A stretch of DNA of 64,000 nucleotides from Cycas panzhihuaensis (lineage: Eukaryota; Cycadophyta). Both the position numbers and the translations under genes were made by a program. The notes beneath the pieces are model-generated. The model made no database searches, had not been told where the DNA came from, and saw nothing but the letters and a program-made list of their open reading frames with translations. Positions 11,571-22,872 of the stretch are shown piece after piece. How positions within the stretch are numbered: position 1 is the first letter of the stretch; every line of letters begins with the position of its first letter. Location: the NCBI GenBank assembly GCA_023213395.1, contig CM041465.1, forward strand, positions 155,007,741-155,071,740, given 5' to 3'.

Positions 11571-12519
11571 CCTTTGGAAGCTTTCCATGCTTCCGACGCT
11601 ATTCTACTTCTACAGACATCAATAGTATGGCCTATTTTATGACAGTAAATACAACTAGTGTTTTGAGAAGAAGATACATTATTTTTATTAGAAACAAATT
11701 GATTGGAAGTATTCTGGTTTTTTGTTGAACCAGAATATTTAACATTATTTTGAGAATTAAATGGTGAACCTCGATGAGGTTTATTAAATTTTTTATTATT
11801 ATTATGAAAATTGTTATTTTGTTATTTGTTTTTAAATTGTGGCTTAGTTTTAGAAAACAAAGCCTGTGAATGATCTTTTATTGCACTTGTTCTGATTAAC
11901 ATTGCTTGATGTTCAATCAACTAGTTTGTCAGCTGATTGAATATGATAGGTGGATTGCTAGCTTGTTGTTTGGCAGCTTGATAAAGATTAAAGTGTTTTG
12001 GTAATTTATTAACTGCAAGACGTACGAGTGTGTCGTCATCTTTGACATGCGTAGTTATTTTTCTGTATCACCTTCTTTGGTTTTTGATTTAATGTAGTTA
12101 TCTAGATCTTTATTGATTGATTGAATTTTTGTTAAAAAATCTTCAACATTTGTAAAGTCATCAAAAGTTAGATTATACAATTATTCTTCTAGGATAGCTA
12201 CTTGATGTGTATCAACCTTGTCGTATTTTTCTTCCAAGGTTTTCCAGACAGTGGCTAAGTTATCTTTTTTAGAAAACTACCGACTGATTTCTAGGGAGAG
12301 AGAATTTAATATGGTGCCTAATGTAGCATCTGAGTTCATCAGATATACCATAAGATTCTCAGTAGCATCTACTTTTAGTTTTTGGAATTCACCTGTCACA
12401 TATCACCATACTTTTTGCTGTTTGAGCTGATGGGATATGAGATTCCTCCAGTCGGCATAGTTTGAGCTGGTTAATACTGGAATTGGAACACAGGTGATTG
12501 TCCCTGGCATGAATGCCAT
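11571..12519 (-). pseudogene. Copia A gag with CCHC zinc knuckle
   Basis: The ATG at 12519 starts a frame with VPIPVLTSSNYADW, followed by a UBN2-type Copia gag core containing TVWKTLEEKYDKVDTHQVA. A single CCHC knuckle, CIYCHKIGHTIDVC, lies at 11612-11654. Stops (after LEIS and in LEE) and a frameshift near 12060 break it. The start was chosen because Copia B has the equivalent ATG at 20344 and both give the same N-terminal pattern. Confidence 0.75.
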
Positions 12520-13254
12520 ATTGGGAGTGTTGAGGTTTATTTGTAGATTTAAAAATTATGAGGGTGACTTGAAAAAATAATTACCTAGTGAAAAAAAAAA
12601 TACTAATCTTGTTAATAGATCTAATTCACAAGAACATCTTAGTCTGCATTAATTAATTTTAAGATAAAAAGTAACAAACAACTTCTTAAAAGCAATTTCT
12701 TAAAAAATAGTTTTCTTTTAGAAAAAAATAGTCCCCCTTAGGAAAAAAATGCCCCCCCTTAGAAAATAGATTGTCCCCTTTCAAAAATAACAAATCCTTT
12801 TTAAACAATTTTCCTTAATAAGTGTTTTAACAAAATTATAACTAGGCATTTTGTTTCCCTTTATAAAAAAAGATGTATAATTTTAAGGATTAAATTTAAA
12901 TCTTATAGATTAAGTGTTAAGAAGAAAAAATAAAAAAGAAATTAATAAGTGTAATGGTAAAAGGTTAATTAGATTTACCTAGAATTAACTATATTTGTGT
13001 TAAGTAATTAAATGTAGTTAAATTAAATCGTTAAAATGTATTGAAGGATAATAATAATAGGAGAATAAAGTTTATAAATACCTTATAAGGAGAAAACATA
13101 AGAGAGTAGGATTTTGTATTAGTAAAATGTTTGGAGGGGAAAGGGAGGAATGTAATTAAGAAAAAGAGTTTGTAATGAAAAAGGGGGGGGGGGGGGTATT
13201 AAATTTATTTTAACAAAGGTATTATAGGAGGGGTTTAAAGTTTGTTTTAATAAA

Positions 13255-13800
13255 AAATGTTTAAAGGGAGGGAAACTTTGATTTAAGTCAAAGTATAAAA
13301 TATAATGTGGAGGGGGGGAGGCATTTGATTTAAATCAAAGTATATAATTTAGGGGGGTTTGATTTAGATCAAAATGCAAAGGATAATGGGATGGACTCAT
13401 ACTGTAAGGTTTAATGAAGAAACTTTGATTTAAATCAAAGTAAAATTAATGGGGTTTGATTAAAATCAAAATGATTTTGAATTAAGATAAAGTGGGGGGT
13501 TTTTAATTTTAAATTAAAGTGTAAAATATAATAGGGAGGGGACTTTAATTTAAATCAAAGTAATAACGTTAATAGAGGGAAAACTTTGATTTAAATCAAA
13601 GTATTAAGATTAATAAAAAAAAAAATGGGGGGTTCAGCTTTAATTAATTTGAATCAAAAAATTAAAAGGCATCTATAAGGTTTAAAAAAGGGGGGGAACT
13701 TTGATTGAAATCAAAGTATAAGGTTTAATAGTTAAAATCAAAGATTGATTTGAATTAAAAAATAAAAGACTTTATAAAGTTTAGGAGGGGGGGTTTGATT
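13255..13800. repeat. Degenerate array of G-run plus AT palindrome units
   Basis: About eight imperfect copies of a unit of roughly 50-80 bp occur here. Each has a G-run of 4-8 bases followed by a palindrome close to ACTTTGATTTAAATCAAAGT and then an AT-rich tail such as ATAAAATATAAT. Clear copies lie near 13272, 13325, 13418, 13540, 13578 and 13698. Copia B has G-runs at the same leader position but not the palindrome array. Confidence 0.85.
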
Positions 13801-14744
13801 TATTTTAAATAAACAAATAAAACAAAAAATAAAATAAATATGGGCGCGGATACAACTGAGTTGTTTATATTAAAACACAAAGTTAAATTTAAATGAGAGT
13901 TAGGATCTGAGTGGGGTAAAGGTGAGGAAACCCTACCTTTTCTCGCATTCATCCATGGCGGCATCGTGAATTCTTCTTTGCAGGTTCCACTGGTTGCAGG
14001 TCTGCGAGACAATAAGGCGACGTCGATGGTGGCAGCTCTCTCTCTTTTGTTTGCCTAGTTACAGGATATCTTCACACAAAGGCATCTCCTCTTCGACTGC
14101 GCGAAGCGTGGCCATTCCTTTGTGCTTCCTGTAGGGTTCTTTTTGCTAAATCTCAGTGAATGTTTTGTTCAGTTGAATTCCGTTAGGAATTCCACGATTC
14201 GAAATACATGCTTTGCTATTGTTAGCGACTTCGCCTTCCTATCCTTCTTTATTAAATACCCTTTACTTCTGTCCCCTCAGGCTTGCAACTTCTCAAGAAG
14301 CAGGTAAGTATCTAGTCAGCCAAGTTTGCTTCTAGGCACTCTAGTGGTGGCCACTGCTTCACAGTTTTCTTTTTTTTTCTTTGGATATAAACCCTAAGAA
14401 GTCAGAGCTATCTAGAAAAAATAGTTATTGGTTGCAGGGTTTGTCTCTTTTAAAGAGCATACCGGGGAGATAAAGAGCAGATAGCTATGGCTTTGGCTTC
14501 AGTAACAGCATAGTCCAACTTCTGTGGAAGACTGGGTTAACGTGTTCGTGCACATGTAATTCCACAGCATGCTATGAAACTGTCAAGGAGACAACTCCAA
14601 CATTGAGACTATATAGTTCTTATAGTAGCAACAGTGGAAGCAGGGAGAAAAGGCAAAAAAAGTTCAACGTCATTAAAAAAAAGAGTCCAAGTCGGTCGGC
14701 TTACTCCAAGGAAAGAAAATAGAGAGATAGATATGTAACCTAAA

Positions 14745-14935
14745 AAAAATAATCTGATGTATATAAAAAAAATGGCTCTGCCTTAATGGCAATTTTTTTG
14801 TAAAAATCTGACGTATATAAAAAAAATGGCTCTGCCTTAATGGCAGTTTTTGTGTAAAAATCTGATGTGTATAAAAAATGGCTCTACCTTAATGGCAGTT
14901 TTTGTGTAAAAATCTAATGTATAGAATTTTGTATG
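14745..14935. repeat. Tandem repeat, about 53 bp unit, three copies plus part
   Basis: Each copy reads approximately AATCTGATGTATATAAAAAA followed by TGGCTCTGCCTTAATGGCAG and a T-rich end. The core GGCTCTGCCTTAATGGCAG contains a short inverted repeat (CTGCC/GGCAG in the later copies). Copia B has two diverged copies of the core at 22222-22285, so the motif belongs to the family leader. Confidence 0.85.
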
Positions 14936-15056
14936 AATGATCACTATGGCCCATGTTGAAAAAACTGGGGTTTGTTGTGAAAAAAAAATAAAGATATAAT
15001 AGTTGGAAAGGTATTAATGAAGTGTTTTATACAAAGATATTAATAGAACATGTGTA

Positions 15057-15068
15057 GCTCTAATACCA
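15057..15068 (-). promoter_or_regulatory. Copia A primer binding site (tRNA-iMet type)
   Basis: The minus strand reads TGGTATTAGAGC, one base from the standard plant Copia PBS TGGTATCAGAGC complementary to initiator tRNA-Met. It touches the LTR start at 15069. Confidence 0.85.
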
Positions 15069-15497
15069 TGATGGAATAGGCACATGCACATAATCATTAA
15101 ATCATAGGTATAAAAGGAAAAATACAGAAAAATAACAATGCACATATACACAGGATTGACAGGTGGAAAACCCCTTCTGGGGAAGAAAAACCACTTCCTA
15201 ATCTAAATTGTATTAATAAAATAATGAAAAACCAATACAATAACCAACCTCTAAAAATAGCATGGTTTCAGGCATATGGATAGACCTCCTAGATTCCTGG
15301 AACTAATTCCATGAATCTAGGAACCTAATAAATAGGACAGAGGTTCATTGGAATGCGGTTCCGTATTTCAACGACCATCCATAAGTCAATTAATTTTAAA
15401 CATAAGTTTACAACTTTATAATCACTTAAATAATTATTAAGACATGTGACTTAAATAATAACATTAGTAATATAAGTTTACATTATATAATCTAACA
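15069..15497 (-). repeat. Copia A 5' LTR (429 bp)
   Basis: It begins TGATGGAATAGGC and ends AATCTAACA. It aligns over its whole length to the LTRs of Copia B, sharing GGTGGAAAA-CCCCTTCTGGGG and CCTCCTAGATTCCTGG, but with many substitutions. A and B are therefore members of one family rather than recent copies. Confidence 0.85.
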
Positions 15498-15602
15498 GGG
15501 TTATCATTTTTTAGTGAAACTAGTCTCATTAGGACCAAATTTTAGAGCACTATAAAATGGTATCATTACTTATCAAATTTGAGTTTACTTTGGCTAAGTT
15601 TT
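15498..15602. other. Short host spacer between Copia A and Copia B
   Basis: These 105 AT-rich bases lie between the two LTRs. With Copia B removed they join to 22873 onward. They may belong to the leader of the old Copia I to the right, but similarity there is weak. No gene is seen. Confidence 0.4.
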
Positions 15603-16037
15603 TGTAGAAAAAAATAGGCATATGAACAATGTCATGATAGGATCACACAGTAAAGCAATTACAAGCAACAAATGACACTGCACATATACACCAGATTGAT
15701 AGGTGGAAAAACCCCTTCTGGGGAAGAAAAAACCACCTCCTAAGTTATCTAATTTTATTAATGAAAATATGGAATAGAAAACCATGTAAGGAAACTACTT
15801 GTAAAACAGACTAGCCTTGAGGCATTAGGACAGCCCTCCTAGATTCCTGGGAGACATGTTGCAGGAATTTAGGAGATTAAGTACTAAGGAGGTTCGTTGA
15901 AATGTGGTTTCGCAAATTCAACAACCTTCCACAAATTTTATTAAATAAACCTAAGATAAAAACATTACAATGATTTAAATTTTATTTTAGACATGTGACA
16001 TAAATAATTACATAAGTTTGCACTATACAATCTAACA
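15603..16037 (-). repeat. Copia B 3' LTR
   Basis: It runs from TGTAGAAAAA to AATCTAACA and matches 22438-22872 at the same length of 435 bp. Confidence 0.95.
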
Positions 16038-16046
16038 TCCCCCTTT
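16038..16046 (-). promoter_or_regulatory. Copia B polypurine tract
   Basis: The minus strand reads AAAGGGGGA directly upstream of the 3' LTR, the usual primer site for plus-strand DNA synthesis. Confidence 0.85.
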
Positions 16047-16083
16047 AATGTAAACTTTTGTACTAGAGAGAAAAGAAGATCTT

Positions 16084-17645
16084 CATCATGATGATCCCCC
16101 TTTGATGGAAACTTCTTTTATCTCTAATAAAATTCTAAGATGTAAATACTTCACTTCAGTTAGAGACTTTATAAGTATATCGACAATCTGTAAATCTGAT
16201 GGACAATAAGACAAATAAATAATATTATCAGTAACTAAATTACGTATAAAATGTTGGTGTAATTCTATATGTTTAGTTCTAGAATATGAAACAGGATTAG
16301 AAGCAATAGCAATTGCACCTTGATTATCAACTTTAATTTCAATTGAAGAGTTTAGAGTTAGACCAATTTCATTGAGTAGAGATTTTAGCCAAAGTGCTTC
16401 TTTACCAGCTTCGACTAATGCTCGATATTTAGCTTCAGTTGTTGATAACGCCAATGCCTGCATTTTTTTGCTTGACCAGGTAATAGGTGAGGAATCGATA
16501 AAAAATACATAATCAGAAGTAGATTTATGATCATTTGAATCACCTGCCCAATCGGAATCAATATATCCAGTTAATGTTAATGGTTTAGTACAAAAGTTAT
16601 AAGTTAAACCATGAAATATGATATTCTTTAGATAACGTAAGATTCTTTTGGCTACTTTCCAGTGAGATTCATGGGGTTGTTGTATGTATCTAGAGCATAA
16701 AGCAACAGCATAAGAAATGTCAGGGCAGGTATATGTAAGATAAATTAGACTACCAATAAGTTGTCTATAAAGAGTTGGATCACATAACGGAGTTGAACAA
16801 TCAGTAGTTAGTTTAACTCCTTATTGTAAAGGATTTATTCTGTGTTTAGCATTTTCCATGTTAAACCTCTGAAGTAAATCGAGAATATACTTAGGTTGGG
16901 ATACTGATATATTTGATTGATTTTGATAAATTTGTAAACCTAGAAAATAATGTAATAGTCCTAAATCTGTCATTTCAAATTTGTTCATTAAGGTTGATTT
17001 GAGATGATGAATATTATAGGTTGATGATCCAGTAATAATAATGTCATCAACATAAAGAATTAGAATGGTAAGATTTTCATCTTCACGTTTAAAATAGAGA
17101 TTTAGATCACTAATACATCTAGTGTATCCAATGTGAATTAAGTAATCATCAACTTTGGTATACCAAGCTCAAGGAGCTTGTTTTAAACTATAAATAGATT
17201 TTTTAAGTTTACAGACTAAATTAGGATTTTCAGTGAATCCAGGTGGCTGTGACATATAGATCTCTTCCTTGAGATCACCATTCAAGAAGACACTCTTAAC
17301 ATCCATTTGGTGGATTTCCCAACCAAATTTGGCTATAAGAGCAATGATGGTCTTGATTGTATTCATCTTTGCAACAGGAGCAAAGGTTTCATTATAGTCA
17401 ATGCCATCTATTTGGGAAAATCCTTTGGCAACAAGACGAGCTTTATATTTTTCCACTGTGCTTGTTGAATTATATTTAGTTCTATAAACCCATTTACAGT
17501 CAACTACATTTTTTCCAGGTGGAAGTGGAACAAGATCCCAGGTAAAATTTTTAATTAAGGCAACAAATTGGGTCTGCATAGTATCTTGCCAAATATGATT
17601 GTTACTAGTTTGTTTAAAAGTTTTGGGATCATTGTTTTCCATTAT
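16084..17645 (-). pseudogene. Copia B reverse transcriptase and RNase H
   Basis: The frame at 17169-17642 encodes the RT fingers and palm start with WVYRTKYN, YKARLVAKGFSQ, FAPVAKM and MDVKSVFLNGDL. It ends at a TGA at 17169-17171 where Copia A has a CGA Arg codon (QAPRAWY), a C-to-T decay. Downstream, after the stop, the YVDDIIITG motif is still readable near 17040. The RNase H part at 16086-16463 keeps LSTTEAKYRALVEAG and KVDNQGAIAI and ends just before the PPT. Product as for Copia A. Confidence 0.9.
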
Positions 17646-19260
17646 TTTTGCTACTAAAGCAAAATTTGCGTGAAGTTTTTGTGCACGTATGTGCCTAGTA
17701 TCAGTAGGATTGCCTACATTAGATCCATCATCAGCAAGTATTTTGGTTGCCCAAGTTAGTTGCTTATGAGTAACTGAATCTGAGGTTGTAGGTTGATTCG
17801 ATGTGCTAGGTTGAAGAGAAGAATCTGTATCAGCTGGTTCTGATAAAGTCCAATTTTAGACTTGAGTTGATAAAGAATCTATGATGTCTGAATCAACTTA
17901 TTTTTCAGAATCATCAACCAAACGAGTGTTGGTTAATAAGTCTTCAACAGGGAGTTCTACATAAGTAGATGTTGAAGTACATCCTTCTTCATCAAATACT
18001 ATGTCATACAAAATAGAAATATTATGCGTGACTGGATCTAAAAGTCTATATGCTTTACTTTCTTCACTGTAGCCAACGAAGATGTATTTTTGACATTTTT
18101 TATCTAACTTTTTACGTTTTTCATGAGGAATATGTCCCCATGCGATACTACTGAATATTCGTAAGTGTTGAACAGATGGTTTCTTTCTAGACCATTTTTT
18201 TTCTGGAGTGATATTTTGTAGACTTTTACTGGGTAAACAGTTTAATAAGTAATTAGAGCAGTTAATTGCTTCTACCCATAATTTTAGATCGAGATTCTTT
18301 TCATGTAATATGCAACGAGTCATTTCAACAAGAGTACGGTTTTTGTGTTCTGCAACACCATTTTGTTGAGGTGTATATGCAACTTAATGTTGAAATTTGA
18401 TTCCATTTGATTTATAGAGGGAAATAAAATTTTTACTTAAATATTCCTTAACATTATCAGATCAGAATATTTTGATTTTTGAATTGGATTGATTTCCACT
18501 AATGTTTTATATTCAACGAAAATGTCAAACACTTGATTGCGTGTTTTGAGCATATAAACCCAACATTTTCTTGAATAATCATAAATGAATGTAACGAAAT
18601 AACAAGATCCTGAATATGATGGAATATGAAAAGGTCCACATATATCAGAGTGGACAAGTTCTAGTGGAGCAGTTACTCGAAATTGAGTTTTGTGTAGAAA
18701 TGGATCCATGTGTTGTTTGCCTGTCACACAGGCTTCACAAATACCATAAACAATGTTTAATGGTGGTAAACCATGGACCATTTTATGCTTGATTAAATAT
18801 TGTAATTTACCATAACTAGTATGGCCAAATCTTGCATGCCAAAGTTTGCTGACAGAGTCAGATTTAGCAACGAAGGCACTAAATGATTTTGATTTATTAT
18901 TTTGAAAACTAGTCATGCTATACAGACCTGTATTATGATCAACAGGTCCTAAAACAATACGTTTGAATTTGTGTAATGGATTTTTAATGACAAATTTATT
19001 TTTCCAGAATTCGATTACAAGGTCTTTATGGCAAATTTGATATACTGAGAGAAGGTTTGGTAACAAACCAGGTACGTAAAAAACATCCTTGATTGAACCA
19101 TCCTTCAGGATAACGTTACCAGATCCTTTAACTTTGAGTTGATTACCACTACTAAATGAAATTTCTTCTTCAGAGTTCATTTCAGATTGATAGGTGGATA
19201 AGTTTTTCTAGTGTCCAGTCATATGATGGGATGCACCAGAGTCAATGATCCATTGCGGTG
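17646..19260 (-). pseudogene. Copia B protease and integrase
   Basis: The protease motif DSGASHHMTG is at about 19217-19243. The frame 18437-19180 then covers the protease end (VFYVPGLLPNLLSV), the GAG-pre-integrase segment (LWHARFGHTSYGKL), the zinc-binding CEACVTGKQ and the integrase start LVHSDICGPFH with FVTFIYDYSRKCW. A frameshift near 18437 leads into the rest, and 17898-18323 carries the C-terminal part with FSSIAWGHIPHEKR, KYIFVGYSEESKAYRL and YDIVFDEEG. The order and length match a normal Copia integrase, so only point damage separates it from function. Confidence 0.85.
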
Positions 19261-20344
19261 GTTGATTGGAAGGAGCAACAAATGCAAAAGTTGTTGCTGC
19301 CAAGGAACGGTTATGAAATTGACGATTTTGTGATCGTGATTGAGAGTTTGATTCGAAATGAGATTGAGGATGGGATTGTTATTTATTTTGCAGTCCCTTG
19401 GAAGCTTTCCATGCTTCCGAGGCTATTCTACTTCTACAGATATCAATAGTATGGCCTCTTTTATGACAGTAGGTACAACTAGAGTTCTGAGAAGAAGATG
19501 CATTATTTCTATTAGAAACATATTGATTAGAAGTATTCTAGTTTTTAGTTGAACCAGAATATTTAACATTATTGTGAGTATTAGATGGTGAACCTCCATG
19601 AGATTTCTGGTATTTTTAATTGTTATTATGAAAGTTGTTATTCTATTATTTGTGTTTAAATTGTGGCTTAGTTTTAGAAAACAAAGCCTGTGATTGATCT
19701 TTTATTGCATCTGTTCTGATTAACATTGTTTGATATTCAATCAGTTGATTTATCAGCTGATTGAATGTGATGGGTGGATTTCCATCCTGTTGTCTGGTAG
19801 CTTGTTAATGATTGAAGTATTTTGGTAATTTATTAACTACAAGATGTATAAGCATGTCGTGGTCTTTGACATACATAGTTATTTTTTCTATATCACCTTC
19901 CTTGGTTTTTGATTTAATACAATTGTCTAAATCTTTATTGATTGATTAAATTTTTGTTAAGAAATCCTCAACATTTATAAAGTTATCAAAGGTAAGATTA
20001 TATAATTTCTCTTCCAGGATTGCTACTTGATGTGTATCAACCTTGTCGTATTTTTCTTCCAAGGTTTTCCAGACAATGGCTAAGTCATCTTTTTCGAAAA
20101 ACTGCCGACTGATTTTTGGTGAAAGAGAATTTAATATGGTGCCTAATGCGGCATCTGAGTTCATCAGATATACCATAAGATTCTTAGTAGCATTAGCTTT
20201 TGGTTTTTAAAATTCACTTGTTACATATCGCCATACTTTTTACTGTTTAAACTGATGGGATATACGATTCCTCCAGTCGGCATAGTTTGAGCCGGTTAAC
20301 ACTGGAATTGGAACACAAGTGACTAGCCCTTGCATTAATGCCAT
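19261..20344 (-). pseudogene. Copia B gag with CCHC zinc knuckle
   Basis: The ATG at 20344 begins MALMQGLVTCVPIPVL and continues to SNYADWRN. The open piece 19946-20176 carries the UBN2-type gag core with IVWKTLEEKYDKVDTHQVA. The CCHC knuckle CTYCHKRGHTIDIC is at 19436-19477. Several TAA/TAG stops interrupt it, for example after HQFKQ and after LTKI. The C-terminal part is Gln/Ser-rich (QSHPQ repeats) before the protease. Confidence 0.85.
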
Positions 20345-22425
20345 ATTGAGGTTTGATTGTAGATTGATGAAGGTGATTGAAAAAATAATCACTTACTAAA
20401 AGTACTAATCATTAGATTAATATTTTAACAAGTATAATTCAAGAAAGCATTCTAGTATACATTACTTGTACTTAAAGGAAAAATTACGTGTTTGCAGATA
20501 GATTGAATAAACAAATAACTTTAAAAAATCCCCTTAAGCAGTCCCTTTTTTAAAAAGTTCCCCTTTAATTTAAGAAATAAATAGTTCCCCTTAGGTGTTT
20601 AAGATCTAAGAAAGTTTGTAAAATATAAAATTTAATTATTTTTGTAATTAACAAAAAAGCTGATTTGTAAGAAGAAGAAAAAACTAGGTGAGAAATAAAG
20701 AGAGATAATTCTAGTATAATTGTCTATGATTATATCAAGAGTAGGATTAATTTGACTTGAAAAAGGAGCACCCTCAACTATTAACTAAACTTAATGAACT
20801 ATCTAAACTTAGGTAAAAAATTGTCTTGTATCAAGGTGAAAACATGTTACACATTATTTAATGTATACACAATCAGAACAAGACACTAATTAATTAATTT
20901 AAAAGCTTAGAATCTAACCCTAAAAATTTGATATGTGAGTAGGATAATAGCATTCTATATTATTAGAAAGATCTTATAATTAATCTATTAACCAAATTAA
21001 AAGGTTGAGATGAATTGAAATAGGTAGATTACATACTTAAGTACATAGAAACTAAGTGAAATTAAAGAGGGCTTTTATAATAATAAATATAAAAGGAGGG
21101 GTTAGAAAAGGAGTATGTAATCATTAACTTAAAGGAGGGAAGAGTATAGATTAATATATACTAATATGATTAAGGAAAAGTTAAGTTATAAAATAGGGTT
21201 ATTACATCTAGTTACAAAAGGTTGATTAAACAAAAAGTTTTAAGTTATAATTTAATGTAACTATTGAAAGTTTTAGGTTGTTTTATACTAAAGGTTTATT
21301 AAAAAGAGGTAGTTTAATTAAAAGAGATTATAATTAATTTGTGAATGTGATTAAGGGGGGGTATAAGTGGGTATCAAAATATAATGTAAAGGGGGGCAGG
21401 GGGTGGGGGGGGGGGGTATTATTTATAAAATCAAAAAATAAGAAAAAGAAATTTAAAAGGTCGGCAGACGGACCCAACGAAAGTTTTAATTTTAATAAAG
21501 AAAATTAAAAAACAAGAAAGATTGAAATCTAAGAGGGGGGGTAGGTTAGAAACCCTACCTGTTATCGGTTCCGTGGAGATGGCAGCATGTTTCTTGCAGG
21601 TTTGGACTAGGACGTTGAGGCAGCGACTGGGGTTGCAGGTCGACGAGACGATGGAGACGAAGAACAGTGTCTCGACGGAGGTTCGGGCAATGAACAATCC
21701 AAGTACAAAGGGCTTCAATGGTGCTCTACACAGATCCTTATCTCCAATCTGCATAGATAACCTCCTCCAATCAGAGACTGATTTGCTCTGGCAACAGATT
21801 TATAGTTCTGGCATTTGTCTTTGGCCTGCCGTTCTAGATTTCATCCTTGAATTTCCTGATCTAATGATTGTCATTCCTTCTTATAGTTTGTTCTTCGATG
21901 GTAGTGCTTCTAGAGAATTCATGCAAATGTAGTTTGACTTCCTTCGAGTCCTTTCTCGTGCATGGGGTCAAAGTTTCTGGTCTTACTTGCTGCTCTGCAA
22001 CGCGGGCATACTGATTTGCTCTACCTCTCTGCAACGAAGGCGTGCTGGTTTGCTTGCAGGTCCAGAAGATCTTTGTCTTTATACAACTTTGAATTTTATC
22101 CTAGTTAGGGTTTCTTCAAAAGAGTAATCTTTGTTATGGCTGTTGTAGAGTAGAATACTGCATTTTAGGCCTAGTTATGGTTTTTACTACAGGGACGACC
22201 ATGGTTATAGTTTCTTTTTGTACGGTTCTACCTTAACGGTAGTTTTTTTTTTTTTTAGTACGGCTCTACCTTAATGGTCGTTTAAGTATAAAAGACTGTT
22301 GTTGAATGAGGGATTTTGCCTTAATAGTGGTTTTAAAAAAACTTGGTTTTGAATATATGATCATTGTGACCAAAAAAAAAATTTGAATGGTCAATAAAAA
22401 AAAAATAAAGTAACAGGCATATTAA
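20345..22425 (-). other. Copia B 5' leader (about 2.1 kb)
   Basis: Most of this is AT-rich with no domain. G-runs on the plus strand lie at 21390-21417 and are poly-C in the element RNA. The segment 21430-21990 is less AT-rich and partly matches Copia A around 13900-14050 (GAAACCCTACCT, ATGGC-GCAT, TTGCAGGTC). Two diverged copies of a CTACCTTAATGG repeat lie at 22222-22285. Confidence 0.65.
21522..21932 (+). other. Unrecognised 136-codon ORF antisense to the Copia B leader
   Basis: This is the longest clean frame in the leader and lies opposite to the element's own sense. Its first Met is followed by a basic stretch (KSKRGGRLE), and the product has no domain I recognise. A sense-strand frame of 107 codons at 21431-21754 overlaps it. 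The less AT-rich segment could be a captured piece of host DNA, or just leader sequence. Confidence that it encodes a protein is low. Confidence 0.2.
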
Positions 22426-22437
22426 GCTCTAATATCA
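22426..22437 (-). promoter_or_regulatory. Copia B primer binding site (tRNA-iMet type)
   Basis: The minus strand reads TGATATTAGAGC, two transitions from TGGTATCAGAGC. It touches the LTR start at 22438. Confidence 0.8.
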
Positions 22438-22872
22438 TGTAGGAAAAAATAGGCATATGAACAATGTCATGACAGGGTCACACAGTAAAGCAATTACAGG
22501 CAACAAATGACACTGCACATATACACCAGATTGACAGGTGGAAAAACCCCTTCCGGGGAAGAAAAAATCACCTCCTAAGTTATCTAATTTTATTAATGAA
22601 AATATGGAATAGAAAATCATGTAAGGAAACTACCTGTAAAACAGACCAACCTTGAGGCATTAGGACAGCCCTCCTAGATTCCCGGGAGACATGTTCCAGG
22701 AATTTAGGAGATTAAGTACTAAGGAGGTTCATTGAAATGTGGTTTCGCAAATTCAACGACCTTCCGTAAATTTTATTAAATAAACCTAAGATAAAAACAT
22801 TACAATGACTTAAATTTTATTTTAGACATGTGATATAAATAATTACATAAGTTTGCAGTATACAATCTAACA
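22438..22872 (-). repeat. Copia B 5' LTR
   Basis: It runs from TGTAGGAAAA to AATCTAACA, 435 bp, pairing with 15603-16037. Confidence 0.95.

Larger units (their letters stand above)
12520..15056 (-). other. Copia A 5' leader (about 2.5 kb)
   Basis: This stretch lies between the PBS and gag on the element sense strand. It contains G-runs, including 14 G at 13183-13196, the palindrome array at 13255-13800, a less AT-rich segment at 13850-14330 that partly matches the leader of B (21540-21680), and a tandem repeat at 14745-14935. A short sense ORF at 13800-14012 ends in a hydrophobic tail, as does one in B at 21431-21754. No known protein domain is visible. Confidence 0.65.
8275..15497 (-). mobile_element. 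Copia A: Ty1/Copia retrotransposon, 3' end displaced by G1
   Basis: The element reads on the minus strand from a 5' LTR at 15069-15497 through PBS, long leader, gag, protease, integrase and reverse transcriptase to RNase H. Sequence stops matching Copia B at 8276, where G1 is inserted, so the 3' LTR must lie left of position 1. The coding part is collinear with Copia B throughout. Several stops and frameshifts inactivate it. Confidence 0.85.
15603..22872 (-). mobile_element. Copia B: full-length Ty1/Copia retrotransposon (7270 bp)
   Basis: Two 435 bp LTRs with TG...CA ends bound the element. The flanking five bases are GTTTT on the left and ATTTT on the right, a target-site duplication with one change. 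PPT and PBS sit in the expected places. Gag, protease, integrase, RT and RNase H follow in Copia order on the minus strand. By eye the LTRs differ at about 20 of 435 positions, nearly all transitions. Internal stops show it is no longer able to make its proteins. Confidence 0.95.
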
